Shown piece by piece: positions 8,255 through 16,498 of a stretch of 43,136 nucleotides of DNA (position 1 is the stretch's first letter; each line of letters starts with the position of its first letter). Location of the stretch: contig JAPOSC010000030.1 in NCBI GenBank assembly GCA_026709935.1, forward strand, positions 1 through 43,136. Direction: 5' to 3'. The notes beneath the pieces are model-generated. The model was not told the DNA's origin. It was given only the letters and a program-made list of their open reading frames with translations, and searched no databases. This DNA comes from Thiotrichales bacterium. GTDB lineage: Bacteria > Pseudomonadota > Gammaproteobacteria > HK1. Both the position numbers and the translations under genes were made by a program.

Positions 8255-8490
8255 CGGGCGGAAAGTGAGATGGGCGCAGTGCCTATTCTTAGGGTCTGCA
8301 AATTGAACCAGATACACCCCCGCTCCCCACGTCACCAGTCCCCACGTCACCATCGCCATCAGGAAAATTCAAATGATTACAACTATTTACAGGCACAGAT
8401 GCATTGTCTGATTTCGGATCAACGGCTAGATTCTTGGAGCCCAAGGCCAATTGGGGCGGATTGTGAGGTGGGGGCAGTGCGCACTTTCTT
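8255..8490. repeat. Imperfect direct repeat pair, ~35 bp
   Basis: Copies at about 8255-8290 and 8453-8490 share GGGCGGA, then GTGAGRTGGGSGCAGTGC, then a pyrimidine-rich end (TTCTT), about 200 bp apart. Both lie in the same orientation in non-coding DNA. Function unknown; possibly protein-binding or recombination sites at the island edge. Confidence 0.5.
8324..8352. repeat. Tandem 14-bp repeat (two copies)
   Basis: TCCCCACGTCACCA occurs twice, at 8324-8337 and 8339-8352, separated by one base (period 15). It lies between the two copies of the longer direct repeat. Confidence 0.7.
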
Positions 8491-8598
8491 GATTATTAGT
8501 CAGATATAAATCAATTACTTATGTGAAATCACCCAATCGCACTGTGAGATATTTCTACGCAAGAGATATCACCTCAAGCCACATAATGCCGATTATTT

Positions 8599-8814
8599 GT
8601 GTTGACAAAAGCAGTTGCGGAGGAGGAAAAATCTGAGCGACAACGCCGAGCGTCAACACACGCTGCGGTGACCATTCCGATGGTAATGTTCTACGGGATC
8701 ATGTCTGCGAGTCTTGCGCCGCTTACACAGGAAGTGAGGGCGCTCCGGAGCGATGTACATGCACTGGACGTACGCCTTGCTCGTCTTGAGGAGCGGATTC
8801 CACCGCGACAGTAG
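8599..8814 (+). CDS. Possible small membrane/coiled-coil protein (71 aa)
   Basis: An open frame starting GTG (or TTG one codon later) without an obvious ribosome site. It has a charged N-terminus (AEEEKSERQRR), a short hydrophobic segment (about 24-42, VTIPMVMFYGIMSASLAPL), then a regular heptad pattern (LTQEVRALRSDVHALDVRLARLEER). The layout resembles small single-pass proteins with a coiled-coil tail, such as phage XhlA-like proteins, but I do not recognise it. Start and reality are uncertain. Confidence 0.4.
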   Translation: MLTKAVAEEEKSERQRRASTHAAVTIPMVMFYGIMSASLAPLTQEVRALRSDVHALDVRLARLEERIPPRQ

Positions 8815-8995
8815 TACACCGCGCCGCATACGGTACACGTCATGAATGGGTCGCTACGGCGGCCCCTTCGCTTTTCAATCCCACGGATCGCGCCCCACCC
8901 GCCGCCAGACGTAATAAAGACTACTTATCTCGCATAAATCCGACTTATAGTTCTTTGCGCCTGGTCACGGATATAATTGCCAGACGTTTGATCTC

Positions 8996-9355
8996 TCACA
9001 ACCGATCGTACTTCGTCGCGTTCCCTCGGGCTTTCTCCGGCGGGTACTTCTCCTCGTTGCGGGCGATCTTGCGCCGGACGGCGGCGTCGAGGTCGACGCC
9101 GACCTGGTCGGCGAGGCGCAGGAGGTAGATCTGGACGTCGGCGATCTCCTCCGCGACGCACTCGTGGAGCGGGTGTCCGGGACGAATGCCGCGTGACTGC
9201 GCTTCATCAAGCCACTGGAAGATCTCCAGGAGTTCTGCCGCCTCCACCGAGAGCGCGCAGGCGAGGTTCTTCGGGGCGTGGAACTGCTCCCAGTCGCGGG
9301 CGTCCGCGAAGCGCCGGAGCGCGGCCTGCAGTGCATCGACGTCGAGCTTACTCAC
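8996..9355 (-). CDS. MazG-type nucleotide pyrophosphohydrolase
   Basis: A 119-residue single-domain all-alpha NTP pyrophosphohydrolase of the MazG/dCTPase (RS21-C6) type, expected to hydrolyse non-canonical or excess (d)NTPs to the monophosphate and pyrophosphate. The metal-binding pattern ExxE (38-41, EAAE) and ExxD (70-73, EIAD) is intact, and the C-terminal KYPxEKARG segment is typical. The start is GTG at 9355, overlapping the end of the CoA-transferase gene by 8 nt (GTGAGTAA), so it is the last gene of that operon. It is the first GC-rich gene to the right of the island. Confidence 0.85.
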   Translation of the reverse strand: MSKLDVDALQAALRRFADARDWEQFHAPKNLACALSVEAAELLEIFQWLDEAQSRGIRPGHPLHECVAEEIADVQIYLLRLADQVGVDLDAAVRRKIARNEEKYPPEKARGNATKYDRL

Positions 9356-10592
9356 CGGCGCCCCCACCGTCGCGGCGGATTCCGTCCGCGGTGACCCCGA
9401 CCTTGACGAGGTCGTCGATCTCCGCGCGTCCGTAGCCGAGCTCGGCGAGGATCTCCACGCTGTGCTCGCCGAGCCGCGGCGGGGCGCGGCGGATGGCGCC
9501 GGGGGTCTTCGAGAACTGCGCCGGGACGCCCGGATAGCGCAACGTTCCCAGATCCGGGTGCTCCATCGTCTGCCAGAAGCCGGTGGCGACCAGGTGCGGG
9601 TCACGGGCGAGATCGTCGGGCTGGTTGATGGGCACCGACGGGATGTGGGCGGCGTCGAATGCGTCGAGCCACTCGGCGGTGGTGCGCCCGGTCAGCAGTT
9701 CGGCGAGGGTCGCGTAGACCGCGTCGATGTGCGCGAGACGGTTCGGCAGGGTTGCGAACCGCGGGTCCTCGGCCAGGTCCGGCCGGCCCGCCACTTCGAA
9801 CAGTGCCGCCCACTGGCGATCGGTGTAGGGGAGCACGCCGATCCAGCCGTCGCGGGTACGGTAGGGGCGCCGGCCGGGGGAGAGCATGCGCGGATAGCCG
9901 ATCGGTCCGCGCGGCGGCTCGTAGACCTGCCCGTAGAGGTGCTCGACCATGTTGAAGGCGACGAGGGTTTCGAACATCGGCACCTCGATGCACTGGCCCT
10001 CGCCGGTCCGGGCGCGGTGCAGGAGGGCCGCGAGCATGGCCACCGCGACGTGCAGTCCGGTCACCTTGTCGGCGACCACGGAGCTGACGTAGCGCGGCTC
10101 GCCGCCGACCGCCTGGAGCGCGGCGAGCCCCGACACCGCCTGGATCATGTCGTCGTAGGCAGGCTTGTGGCCATACGGCCCGGAGCGGCCAAAACCCCAC
10201 GCACCGCAGTAGACGATGGACGGGTTGCGGGCGCTCACCGCGGGGTAGTCGAGCCCGAGCCGGTCGATCGCCTGCGGGCGCAGGTTGTGCACGAACGCAT
10301 CGGCGCCCGCCAGGAGCCGCATCATGGCCTCCAGGCCCCGGGGGGCCTTCAGGTCGAGCACGAGGCCGCGCTTGTTGCGGTTGTTGGTGAGGAAGATCGC
10401 CCCCATTCCGTCGTCGACCGGCGGGGGGCCGGCACCCCGCATCGCGTCGCCGCCGGGGGCCTCCACCTTGATCACGTCCGCGCCCAGGTCCCCGAGCATC
10501 TGGGTCGCGACGGGACCAAGCAGAATCGCCGTGAGATCGACGACCCGCATCCCGGCCAGGGGACCGCTCGATTCAGGGGTCGCTTCTGCCAT
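9348..10592 (-). CDS. Class III (CaiB/BaiF) CoA-transferase
   Basis: A 414-residue family III CoA-transferase, which moves CoA between acyl-CoA and a free carboxylate through an aspartyl-CoA enzyme intermediate. The N-terminal LAGMRVVDL and GADVIKVE motifs, the GFGRSGPY loop and the HRARTGEGQ helix are all present. The Asp at about 175 (VVADKVTG) aligns with the catalytic Asp169 of formyl-CoA transferase. Length matches the family. Substrate cannot be read from sequence; relatives act on formate/oxalate, carnitine, bile acids, mesaconate and, as part of DddD, DMSP. It sits in an operon between the NIPSNAP and MazG genes, beside the importer and oxidoreductase genes, so it probably activates the imported compound. 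Confidence 0.9.
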   Translation of the reverse strand: MAEATPESSGPLAGMRVVDLTAILLGPVATQMLGDLGADVIKVEAPGGDAMRGAGPPPVDDGMGAIFLTNNRNKRGLVLDLKAPRGLEAMMRLLAGADAFVHNLRPQAIDRLGLDYPAVSARNPSIVYCGAWGFGRSGPYGHKPAYDDMIQAVSGLAALQAVGGEPRYVSSVVADKVTGLHVAVAMLAALLHRARTGEGQCIEVPMFETLVAFNMVEHLYGQVYEPPRGPIGYPRMLSPGRRPYRTRDGWIGVLPYTDRQWAALFEVAGRPDLAEDPRFATLPNRLAHIDAVYATLAELLTGRTTAEWLDAFDAAHIPSVPINQPDDLARDPHLVATGFWQTMEHPDLGTLRYPGVPAQFSKTPGAIRRAPPRLGEHSVEILAELGYGRAEIDDLVKVGVTADGIRRDGGGAGE

Positions 10593-10622
10593 ATCATCAA
10601 ACCCGAAACAGAACCTACGCTC

Positions 10623-10955
10623 TCACTTCGGCTTCACGGTCGACTCGAAGAACGGGGCGTTTACCATGAGCTTGTTCTCCTGCCGCACGAGCCAGCCCGC
10701 CTCGGCGCTCGCCGCGACGTAGTCCTGCCAATCTGGATCCGCCCACATCGCGGCGCGCTTGGCTTCGCGGTCCCCAGCGTTCTCGTAGACCCAGATGTGC
10801 ACATACTGGTTCGGGTCGCCGGTCTCGCAGAGCCCGTAGAGCAGGGGCTGGCCGAGGTGGCGCGTCTGTGGCGCGAGGCCCTTCTCCCGGTAGAGCGCCA
10901 TGTGCTTCGCAATGGTGCCGGGCGCGCAGGTGTAGGTGCGGATATCGAATAGCAT
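10623..10955 (-). CDS. NIPSNAP-family protein
   Basis: A 110-residue dimeric alpha/beta-barrel-type NIPSNAP domain. It begins MLFDIRTYTCAPGT and contains the characteristic YVHIWVYENAGDREAKRAAMWADPDW centre and a C-terminal beta strand (ENKLMVNAPFF). Bacterial NIPSNAP proteins commonly accompany catabolic genes; their chemistry is mostly undefined. It is first in the minus-strand operon, 30 bp ahead of the CoA-transferase gene. It diverges from the oxidoreductase gene across 165 bp that probably holds both promoters. Confidence 0.85.
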   Translation of the reverse strand: MLFDIRTYTCAPGTIAKHMALYREKGLAPQTRHLGQPLLYGLCETGDPNQYVHIWVYENAGDREAKRAAMWADPDWQDYVAASAEAGWLVRQENKLMVNAPFFESTVKPK

Positions 10956-11120
10956 CGGGGTCTCCCTGGAGAGGTCACTGGAAACGTCGGACCGCGTCGA
11001 TCTTCGCGAGCAAGCCTGTGAACCTGCCGGCGAATCTGTTGGCGAATCTATCGCACTCGGCCCGAATTCTGCGATCCTTTACGTCGATTCACACGGTTCA
11101 CCTCCCCGAGGGCCCTTCCC

Positions 11121-12461
11121 ATGCCGATGATCTCGGAGTCCACCCCGATCACATTCGCCGATCCGCTGCCCGATGCCGTCGATGTCGTGGTGATCGGCGC
11201 CGGCGTGGTCGGCACGTCGACGGCCTGGTTCCTCGCCCGGCAGGGGGCGAAGGTGGCGCTGCTCGAGAAGGGAAGGGTCGCGGGAGAGCAGTCGAGCCGC
11301 AACTGGGGCTGGGTGCGCCAGCAGGGACGGGATCGGGACGAGCTGCCGATCATGATGGAGTCGAACCGGATCTGGCGGGGACTCGCCGGGGAGACCGGAG
11401 AGCAGGACCTGGAGTTCACCGCCGCGGGCTGCGTGTACCTGACGGAAGACGAACGCACCCTCGCCAGGTTCGAGCAATGGCACGACCTCGCGAAGGAGCA
11501 CCAGCTCGATACCCGCATGCTTTCGGCCGAGGAGGCGCGCGCCACGGCGTCGGGGGTGGAGGGGCAGTGGGTCGGCGGCATGCTGACCCCAAGCGACGGC
11601 CGGGCGGAACCGTTCGTCGCGGTGCCGGCGCTTGCGCGCGCGGCGCGCGGGGCCGGGGTGTCGGTCGCCGAGCACTGCGCGGTCCGCACCGTGGAGACCA
11701 CCAACGGTCAGGTCCGGGGCGTGCACACCGAACGCGGGCCGGTGCGGGCCGACCGGGTGGTGCTCGCCGGTGGGGCATGGTCGACGTACTTCGCCGCGAA
11801 TGCGGGGCTCGACCTACCGCAGCTCGTCGTGCGCTCCACCGTGGCCCGCACCCGTCCGGCACCGGACCGCGGGCTGCCCAACGTCTCCGCCCCGGGGTTC
11901 ACCATGCGCCGGCGCACCGACGGCGGCTACAGCGTTTCGACCGGAGACGTCGCGGAGCACTACCTGTGCGCACGCTCGTTCCGGGATCTGACGAAGTTCC
12001 TGCCGCTGATGAAGCAGTCCGCGAGGGACCTGCGGCTCCGGCCGAAACCGCCGGCCGACTACCCCGGCGCCTGGGGCTCGAAGTCGCGCTGGTCCGCCGG
12101 CGAGGTCACCCCGTTCGAACGCATGCGGGTGCTCGATCCGCCGCCGTCGCCGGAGGTCGACCGGCGGCTGCGCGACCGTCTGCCGAAGCGGGTGCCGTGG
12201 CTCGCCGAGGCGGGCATCGCCGAGATCTGGGCGGGGATGATCGACGTGACCCCCGACGCCGTGCCCTACCTCTGCGAGGCGCCGGCGCTTCCGGGCCTGT
12301 TCATCGGCACCGGCATGAGCGGGCACGGCTTCGGGATCGGGCCGGGCGTGGGCCGGGTCCTCGCCGACCTGGTCCTCGGCCGACCGACCGGCTTCGATCT
12401 GTCCCGATTCCGCTTCGGGCGGTTCGCCGACGGCAGTCCCATCGTGCCCGGCCCGTACTGA
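11121..12461 (+). CDS. FAD-dependent oxidoreductase, DAO/DadA family
   Basis: A 446-residue flavin oxidoreductase of the D-amino-acid/glycine oxidase family. The dinucleotide-binding motif GAGVVG (26-31) ends its strand with Glu at about 49. The segment GEQSSRNWGWVRQQGRD (about 55-71) marks a DAO subgroup common in proteobacterial catabolic clusters. The C-terminal GTGMSGHGFGIGPGVG loop completes the FAD site. Expected reaction: oxidation of an amine, N-methyl amino acid or opine, giving an imine or aldehyde. No signal peptide. The substrate is probably tied to the neighbouring ABC importer, but is unknown. Start ATG at 11121; a longer upstream frame reads as shadow. Confidence 0.88.
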   Translation: MPMISESTPITFADPLPDAVDVVVIGAGVVGTSTAWFLARQGAKVALLEKGRVAGEQSSRNWGWVRQQGRDRDELPIMMESNRIWRGLAGETGEQDLEFTAAGCVYLTEDERTLARFEQWHDLAKEHQLDTRMLSAEEARATASGVEGQWVGGMLTPSDGRAEPFVAVPALARAARGAGVSVAEHCAVRTVETTNGQVRGVHTERGPVRADRVVLAGGAWSTYFAANAGLDLPQLVVRSTVARTRPAPDRGLPNVSAPGFTMRRRTDGGYSVSTGDVAEHYLCARSFRDLTKFLPLMKQSARDLRLRPKPPADYPGAWGSKSRWSAGEVTPFERMRVLDPPPSPEVDRRLRDRLPKRVPWLAEAGIAEIWAGMIDVTPDAVPYLCEAPALPGLFIGTGMSGHGFGIGPGVGRVLADLVLGRPTGFDLSRFRFGRFADGSPIVPGPY

Positions 12462-12552
12462 ACCCTGTCCGGCGCGTCGCTGGCTGGCACTCCGCGCCCG
12501 CACGACGGCGGGCGAGATGCACCGGCGTACTGAGCTCTGTACGGCGCGTCGC
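12454..12552. repeat. Direct repeat over oxidoreductase 3' end
   Basis: A 27-bp sequence at 12454-12480 recurs at 12526-12552 with about four mismatches (CGTACTG..CTGT.CGGCGCGTCGC). The first copy covers the last codons and stop of the oxidoreductase; the second lies in the gap before the carboxylase. It looks like a local duplication. Confidence 0.6.
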
Positions 12553-12672
12553 CGACCGATATATCGATTGAGGAACTGGCCAGAATAATTTTCCCGCGCA
12601 ATGCGCTGCTCCTCCGGTCTGGAAGGGAGTCGGGGTCGATGAGATGGAAAATCAATTTCGGTCAGGGTCCTG

Positions 12673-12700
12673 AGGGGCTGGCCATGGAGGGGCTGGCCAT
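12673..12700. repeat. Tandem 13-bp repeat upstream of pyc
   Basis: AGGGGCTGGCCAT occurs at 12673-12685 and 12688-12700 (period 15), 37 bp before the carboxylase start. It lies in the likely 5' leader and may be a regulator site or simple slippage. Confidence 0.6.
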
Positions 12701-12736
12701 CGATTTCGACTCCGTCCCTGCGGGAGACACGACACG

Positions 12737-15700
12737 GTGAGCAGATTCCGAAAGATCCTGGTGGCGAACCGCGGCGAGATCGCGATTCGGGTGCTGCGCG
12801 CGGCCAACGAGATGGGCAAGGCCACGGTTGCGGTCTTCTCCGGCGAGGACCGGCTCGCGCTCCATCGTTCCAAGGCCGACGAGTCGTACCACATCGGCAA
12901 GGGCATGGGCCCGATCGCCGCCTACCTGTCGGTGGACGAGATCCTGCGGGTCGCGCGCACGACCGGGGCCGACGCCATCCACCCCGGATACGGCTTCCTG
13001 TCCGAGTCCCCGGAATTCGCCGAAGCCTGTGCGACAGAGGAGATCGCCTTCATCGGTCCGCACCCCGACACCCTGCGACGCCTCGGCGACAAGGTCTCCG
13101 CGCGGGCCATCGCCGCCGCGGCCGGGGTGCCCACGGTGCCGGCGACCGGCCCGCTGCCCGCGGACCCGAAGGCCGCGCGCGAGGCAGCGAAGGAGGTCGG
13201 CTTCCCCGGCATCCTCAAGGCAAGCTGGGGCGGCGGCGGCCGCGGCATGCGGGTGGTGGAGACCCCGGACGGGTTCGAGGCGGCGCTGCTCGCGGCCCGA
13301 CGCGAGGCGGCCGCGGCCTTCGGCAAGGACGACATCTACCTGGAGCGCTTCATCCCGCGCGCACGCCACCTGGAGGTCCAGGTACTGGCCGACGCCGACG
13401 GCCGCATCGTGCATCTGTTCGAGCGCGACTGCTCGGTGCAGCGCCGCAACCAGAAGATCGTCGAGTGCGCTCCGGCGCCGGGGCTGGCCTCCGGGCAACG
13501 CGAAGCACTGACCGGATACGCGCTCGCCATCGCGCGCAAGGCCGACTACCTCAACGCCGGAACCGTCGAGTTCCTGCACGACATCGACACCGGCCGCTTC
13601 CACTTCATCGAGGTCAACCCCCGCATCCAGGTCGAACACACGGTCACCGAGCAGGTCACCGGGGTCGATCTGGTGCGGGCCCAGATCCGCATCGCCGAGG
13701 GCGGCGCCATCGGCGACGGGCCGGATGCGGCCTGCCCGCCGCAGGATGCCCTGGCGCTGCGCGGCCACGCCGTGCAGTGCCGGATCACCACCGAGGACCC
13801 GCTCGACCGCTTCATCCCCGACTACGGCCGCATCACCGCCTACCGGGCTGCGACCGGCTTCGGCATCCGGCTCGACGGCGGCACCGCGTACTCCGGCGCG
13901 GTCATCACCCGGCACTACGACTCGCTGCTGGAGAAGGTCACCGCCTGGGCACCGTCGCGCGAAGGTGCCATCAACCGGATGCGACGTGCGCTGCGCGAGT
14001 TCCGCATCCGCGGAGTCGCCACCAACATCGCCTTCCTGGAGCGGCTGGTCGGTGACGAGGCGTTCCGGGACGGGCAGGTCACCACCCGCTTCATCGACGA
14101 CAACCCGGACCTGCTGGCCTTCACCCGCCCGCGGGACCGGGCGAGCCGACTCCTGCGCTACATCGCCGAGACCACCATCAACGGCCATCCGGAGGTGAAG
14201 GATCGGCCGCTGCCGCCGGCCCACGCCCGCAATCCCCGCCCGCCCGATCTGCGGCCGGCATCGTCCGCCCCGGGGACGAAAGCGGCGCCGGGCAGCGCAA
14301 ACGTGCGGCCTGACGCCGGAGGTTCATCGGCGGCCGGGGCAGGCGGCGCAAACGCGCGGCCCGACGCCGGAGGTTCATCGGCGGCCGGGGCAGGCGGCGC
14401 AAACGTGCGGCCTGACGCCGGGGGATCATCAGCGGCCGGGGCGAGCGGCACAAACGTGCGGCCCGACGCCGGAGGTTCATCGGCGGCCGGGGCGGGCGGC
14501 GCCAAGGCCCTGCTCGACGCCGAGGGGCCGGCCGCGGTGGCGGCATGGATGCTCGGCGAGACGCGGGTGCTCGTCACCGACACCACCATGCGCGACGCTC
14601 CGCAGTCGCTGCTCGCGACCCGGATGCGCACCCACGACATGGCGCGGATCGCGCCGGCCTACGCGCACAACCTCCCCGATCTGTTCTCGCTCGAATGCTG
14701 GGGCGGAGCGACATTCGACGTGGCGATGCGCTTCCTCGGCGAGTGCCCGTGGGAGCGGCTCCGGCGACTGCGCGCCGGCATCCCGAACCTTCTCCTGCAG
14801 ATGCTGCTGCGCGCATCGAACGCGGTGGGCTACACCAACTACCCCGACAACGTGGTGCGCGGGTTCGTGGCCCGGGCGGCGGCGTCCGGCATCGACCTCT
14901 TCCGCATCTTCGACCCCCTGAACTCGGTCGAGAACATGCGGGTCGCGGTGGACGCGGTGCTGGAGTCCGGCCGGATCTGCGAGGCGGCTATCTGCTACAC
15001 GGGCGATCTGCACGGTCCGCAGCGCCGCCGGTACGACCTCGGCTACTACGTCCGCATGGCCCGCGAACTCCGCGATGCGGGCACCCACGTCCTCGGCATC
15101 AAGGACATGGGCGGCCTCGTCAAACCCGCCGCCGCCCGCGTGCTGGTGGAAGCGCTGAAGGCGGAGACCGGGCTCCCGGTGCACTTCCACACCCACGACA
15201 CCTCGGGGATCGCGGCCGCGAGCGTGCTGGCCGCGGTGGACGCCGGAATCGACGCGGTGGACCTTGCGATGGACAGCCTCTCGGGCTTCACCTCGCAGCC
15301 GTGTCTCGGCTCGGTGGTGGAGGCGCTGCGCGGCCGTCCGCGCGACACCGGTCTCGACCCCGCCCGGGTCCGGGAGATCTCCGACTACTGGGAGGCGGTG
15401 CGGGCGCAGTACGCGGCGTTCGAGACCGACATGCGGGCACCGGCCTCCGAGGTTTACCTGCACGAAATGCCGGGCGGGCAGTTCACCAACCTGCGCGAGC
15501 AGGCCCGGTCGCTCGGCCTCGCCGAACGGTGGCACGAGGTGGCGAGCGCCTACGCCGAGGTGAACCGCATGTTCGGGGACATCGTGAAGGTCACCCCGAC
15601 CTCCAAGGTCGTCGGCGACATGGCCCTGGTGATGGTCTCCGGGGGCCTCACCCGCGCCGATGTCGAGGACCCGGACCGCGACATCGCGTTCCCGGAGTCG

Positions 15701-16423
15701 GTGGTGGGGCTCTTCCGGGGCGAACTCGGCCGGATGCCGGGGGGATTTCCGGAGCCGCTCGCGCGCAAGATCCTCAAGGGCACGAAGCCGATCGAGGGCC
15801 GGCCGGGCGCCCTGCTTCCCGCCGCGGACCTCGAGGCGGAGCGCGCGAGGGCCGAGGCCGCGACCGGCTGGTCGATCACCGACGAGGAACTCTGGTCCTG
15901 GCTCCTCTACCCCCGGGTGTTCGCCGACTACGCGGAGCGGCGCGGGAAGTACGGCCCGGTGTCGGCGCTGCCGACCGAGGTGTTCTTCTACGGCCTGCGG
16001 CCGGGTCGCGAGGTATCGGTAGAGCTGGACCGGGGGCTGACCCTGGTCATCCGCTGCCTCGCCGTCGGCGAGACCGACGAGGAAGGCGCGGTGCGGGTGT
16101 TCTACGAGCTGAACGGCCAGCCGCGCTCGGTCAAGGTGGAGAACCGCGAGGCGACGGCCTCGGCCATCCGCCGCCCGAAGGCGGATCCGGCCAACCCCCG
16201 TCACGTGGCGGCGCCGATGCCGGGAGTGGTGGCGTCGCTCGCGGTCGCCGAGGGGAGGACGGTGCTCACCGGGGACCTGCTGATGACCATCGAGGCGATG
16301 AAGATGGAGACCGCCCTGCACGCCGAACGCGACGGCACCGTGGCGGCGCTTCACGTCGCGGCGGGACAGTCGGTCGAAGCCAAGGATCTGCTGCTCGAGT
16401 TCACCGGGGACTCCGCCGAATGA
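12737..16423 (+). CDS. pyc: Pyruvate-carboxylase-type biotin enzyme, single chain
   Basis: 1228 residues in the order biotin carboxylase, carboxyltransferase, biotin carrier, as in single-chain pyruvate carboxylase (pyruvate + HCO3- + ATP to oxaloacetate). The ATP-grasp glycine loop WGGGGRGM lies near 165 and EVNPRIQVEHTVTEQ near 293. The carboxyltransferase begins DTTMRDAPQSLLATR (about 615), and the conserved lysine of IKDMGG (about 789) is present. Biotin attaches to Lys 1189 in EAMKMET. The usual length is ~1150; the excess is an Ala/Gly/Pro-rich linker at about 490-610 with four 17-residue repeats. Start is GTG with GGGAGA 9 nt upstream. It lies 275 bp behind the oxidoreductase gene and probably replenishes oxaloacetate during growth on the imported compound. 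Another acyl-CoA or 2-oxo acid substrate is less likely. Confidence 0.92.
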   Translation: MSRFRKILVANRGEIAIRVLRAANEMGKATVAVFSGEDRLALHRSKADESYHIGKGMGPIAAYLSVDEILRVARTTGADAIHPGYGFLSESPEFAEACATEEIAFIGPHPDTLRRLGDKVSARAIAAAAGVPTVPATGPLPADPKAAREAAKEVGFPGILKASWGGGGRGMRVVETPDGFEAALLAARREAAAAFGKDDIYLERFIPRARHLEVQVLADADGRIVHLFERDCSVQRRNQKIVECAPAPGLASGQREALTGYALAIARKADYLNAGTVEFLHDIDTGRFHFIEVNPRIQVEHTVTEQVTGVDLVRAQIRIAEGGAIGDGPDAACPPQDALALRGHAVQCRITTEDPLDRFIPDYGRITAYRAATGFGIRLDGGTAYSGAVITRHYDSLLEKVTAWAPSREGAINRMRRALREFRIRGVATNIAFLERLVGDEAFRDGQVTTRFIDDNPDLLAFTRPRDRASRLLRYIAETTINGHPEVKDRPLPPAHARNPRPPDLRPASSAPGTKAAPGSANVRPDAGGSSAAGAGGANARPDAGGSSAAGAGGANVRPDAGGSSAAGASGTNVRPDAGGSSAAGAGGAKALLDAEGPAAVAAWMLGETRVLVTDTTMRDAPQSLLATRMRTHDMARIAPAYAHNLPDLFSLECWGGATFDVAMRFLGECPWERLRRLRAGIPNLLLQMLLRASNAVGYTNYPDNVVRGFVARAAASGIDLFRIFDPLNSVENMRVAVDAVLESGRICEAAICYTGDLHGPQRRRYDLGYYVRMARELRDAGTHVLGIKDMGGLVKPAAARVLVEALKAETGLPVHFHTHDTSGIAAASVLAAVDAGIDAVDLAMDSLSGFTSQPCLGSVVEALRGRPRDTGLDPARVREISDYWEAVRAQYAAFETDMRAPASEVYLHEMPGGQFTNLREQARSLGLAERWHEVASAYAEVNRMFGDIVKVTPTSKVVGDMALVMVSGGLTRADVEDPDRDIAFPESVVGLFRGELGRMPGGFPEPLARKILKGTKPIEGRPGALLPAADLEAERARAEAATGWSITDEELWSWLLYPRVFADYAERRGKYGPVSALPTEVFFYGLRPGREVSVELDRGLTLVIRCLAVGETDEEGAVRVFYELNGQPRSVKVENREATASAIRRPKADPANPRHVAAPMPGVVASLAVAEGRTVLTGDLLMTIEAMKMETALHAERDGTVAALHVAAGQSVEAKDLLLEFTGDSAE
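14300..14503 (+). repeat. In-frame 51-bp tandem repeat (4 units) in pyc linker
   Basis: Four consecutive 51-bp units encode 17-residue repeats (N-V/A-RPDAGGSSAAGAGGA with small variations), residues about 522-589 of the carboxylase. The frame is kept and there are no stops. They join the biotin carboxylase and carboxyltransferase domains as a flexible linker. Near-identical DNA suggests recent expansion. Confidence 0.9.
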
Positions 16424-16429
16424 TTCCGG

Positions 16430-16452
16430 CCCGCCGCCTGGGCGACGGCGGG
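16430..16452 (+). terminator. Hairpin after pyc
   Basis: CCCGCCG (16430-16436) pairs with CGGCGGG (16446-16452) around a 9-nt loop, starting 7 bp after the carboxylase stop. There is no T-run, so it could be a weak or bidirectional terminator between the convergent pyc and cupin genes. Confidence 0.4.
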
Positions 16453-16498
16453 TGATCGCCATCAAGGCGGGTCTGAAGTCGCCTCCCTCCGGCAGGGC

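Larger units (their letters stand above)
8156..8598. other. Gene-poor AT-rich stretch with repeats
   Basis: No convincing gene. An open frame at 8213-8509 has biased composition and no ribosome site. The stretch holds an imperfect direct repeat (8255-8290 and 8453-8490) and a tandem 14-mer (8324-8352), listed separately. It lies near the right edge of the AT-rich island. Confidence 0.5.

Noticed and set aside
8213..8509. 98-codon ORF
   Set aside because: Covers the direct and tandem repeats, lacks a ribosome site and has biased composition.
9186..10952. 588-codon plus-strand frame
   Set aside because: Lies antisense to the MazG, CoA-transferase and NIPSNAP genes and shows shadow composition.
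14300..14503. CRISPR array
   Set aside because: Repeats are contiguous, in frame and without spacers; they code for a linker.
12662..16465. Long minus-strand frames (520 and 662 codons)
   Set aside because: Antisense to pyruvate carboxylase; His/Arg/Gly-rich products typical of high-GC shadows.
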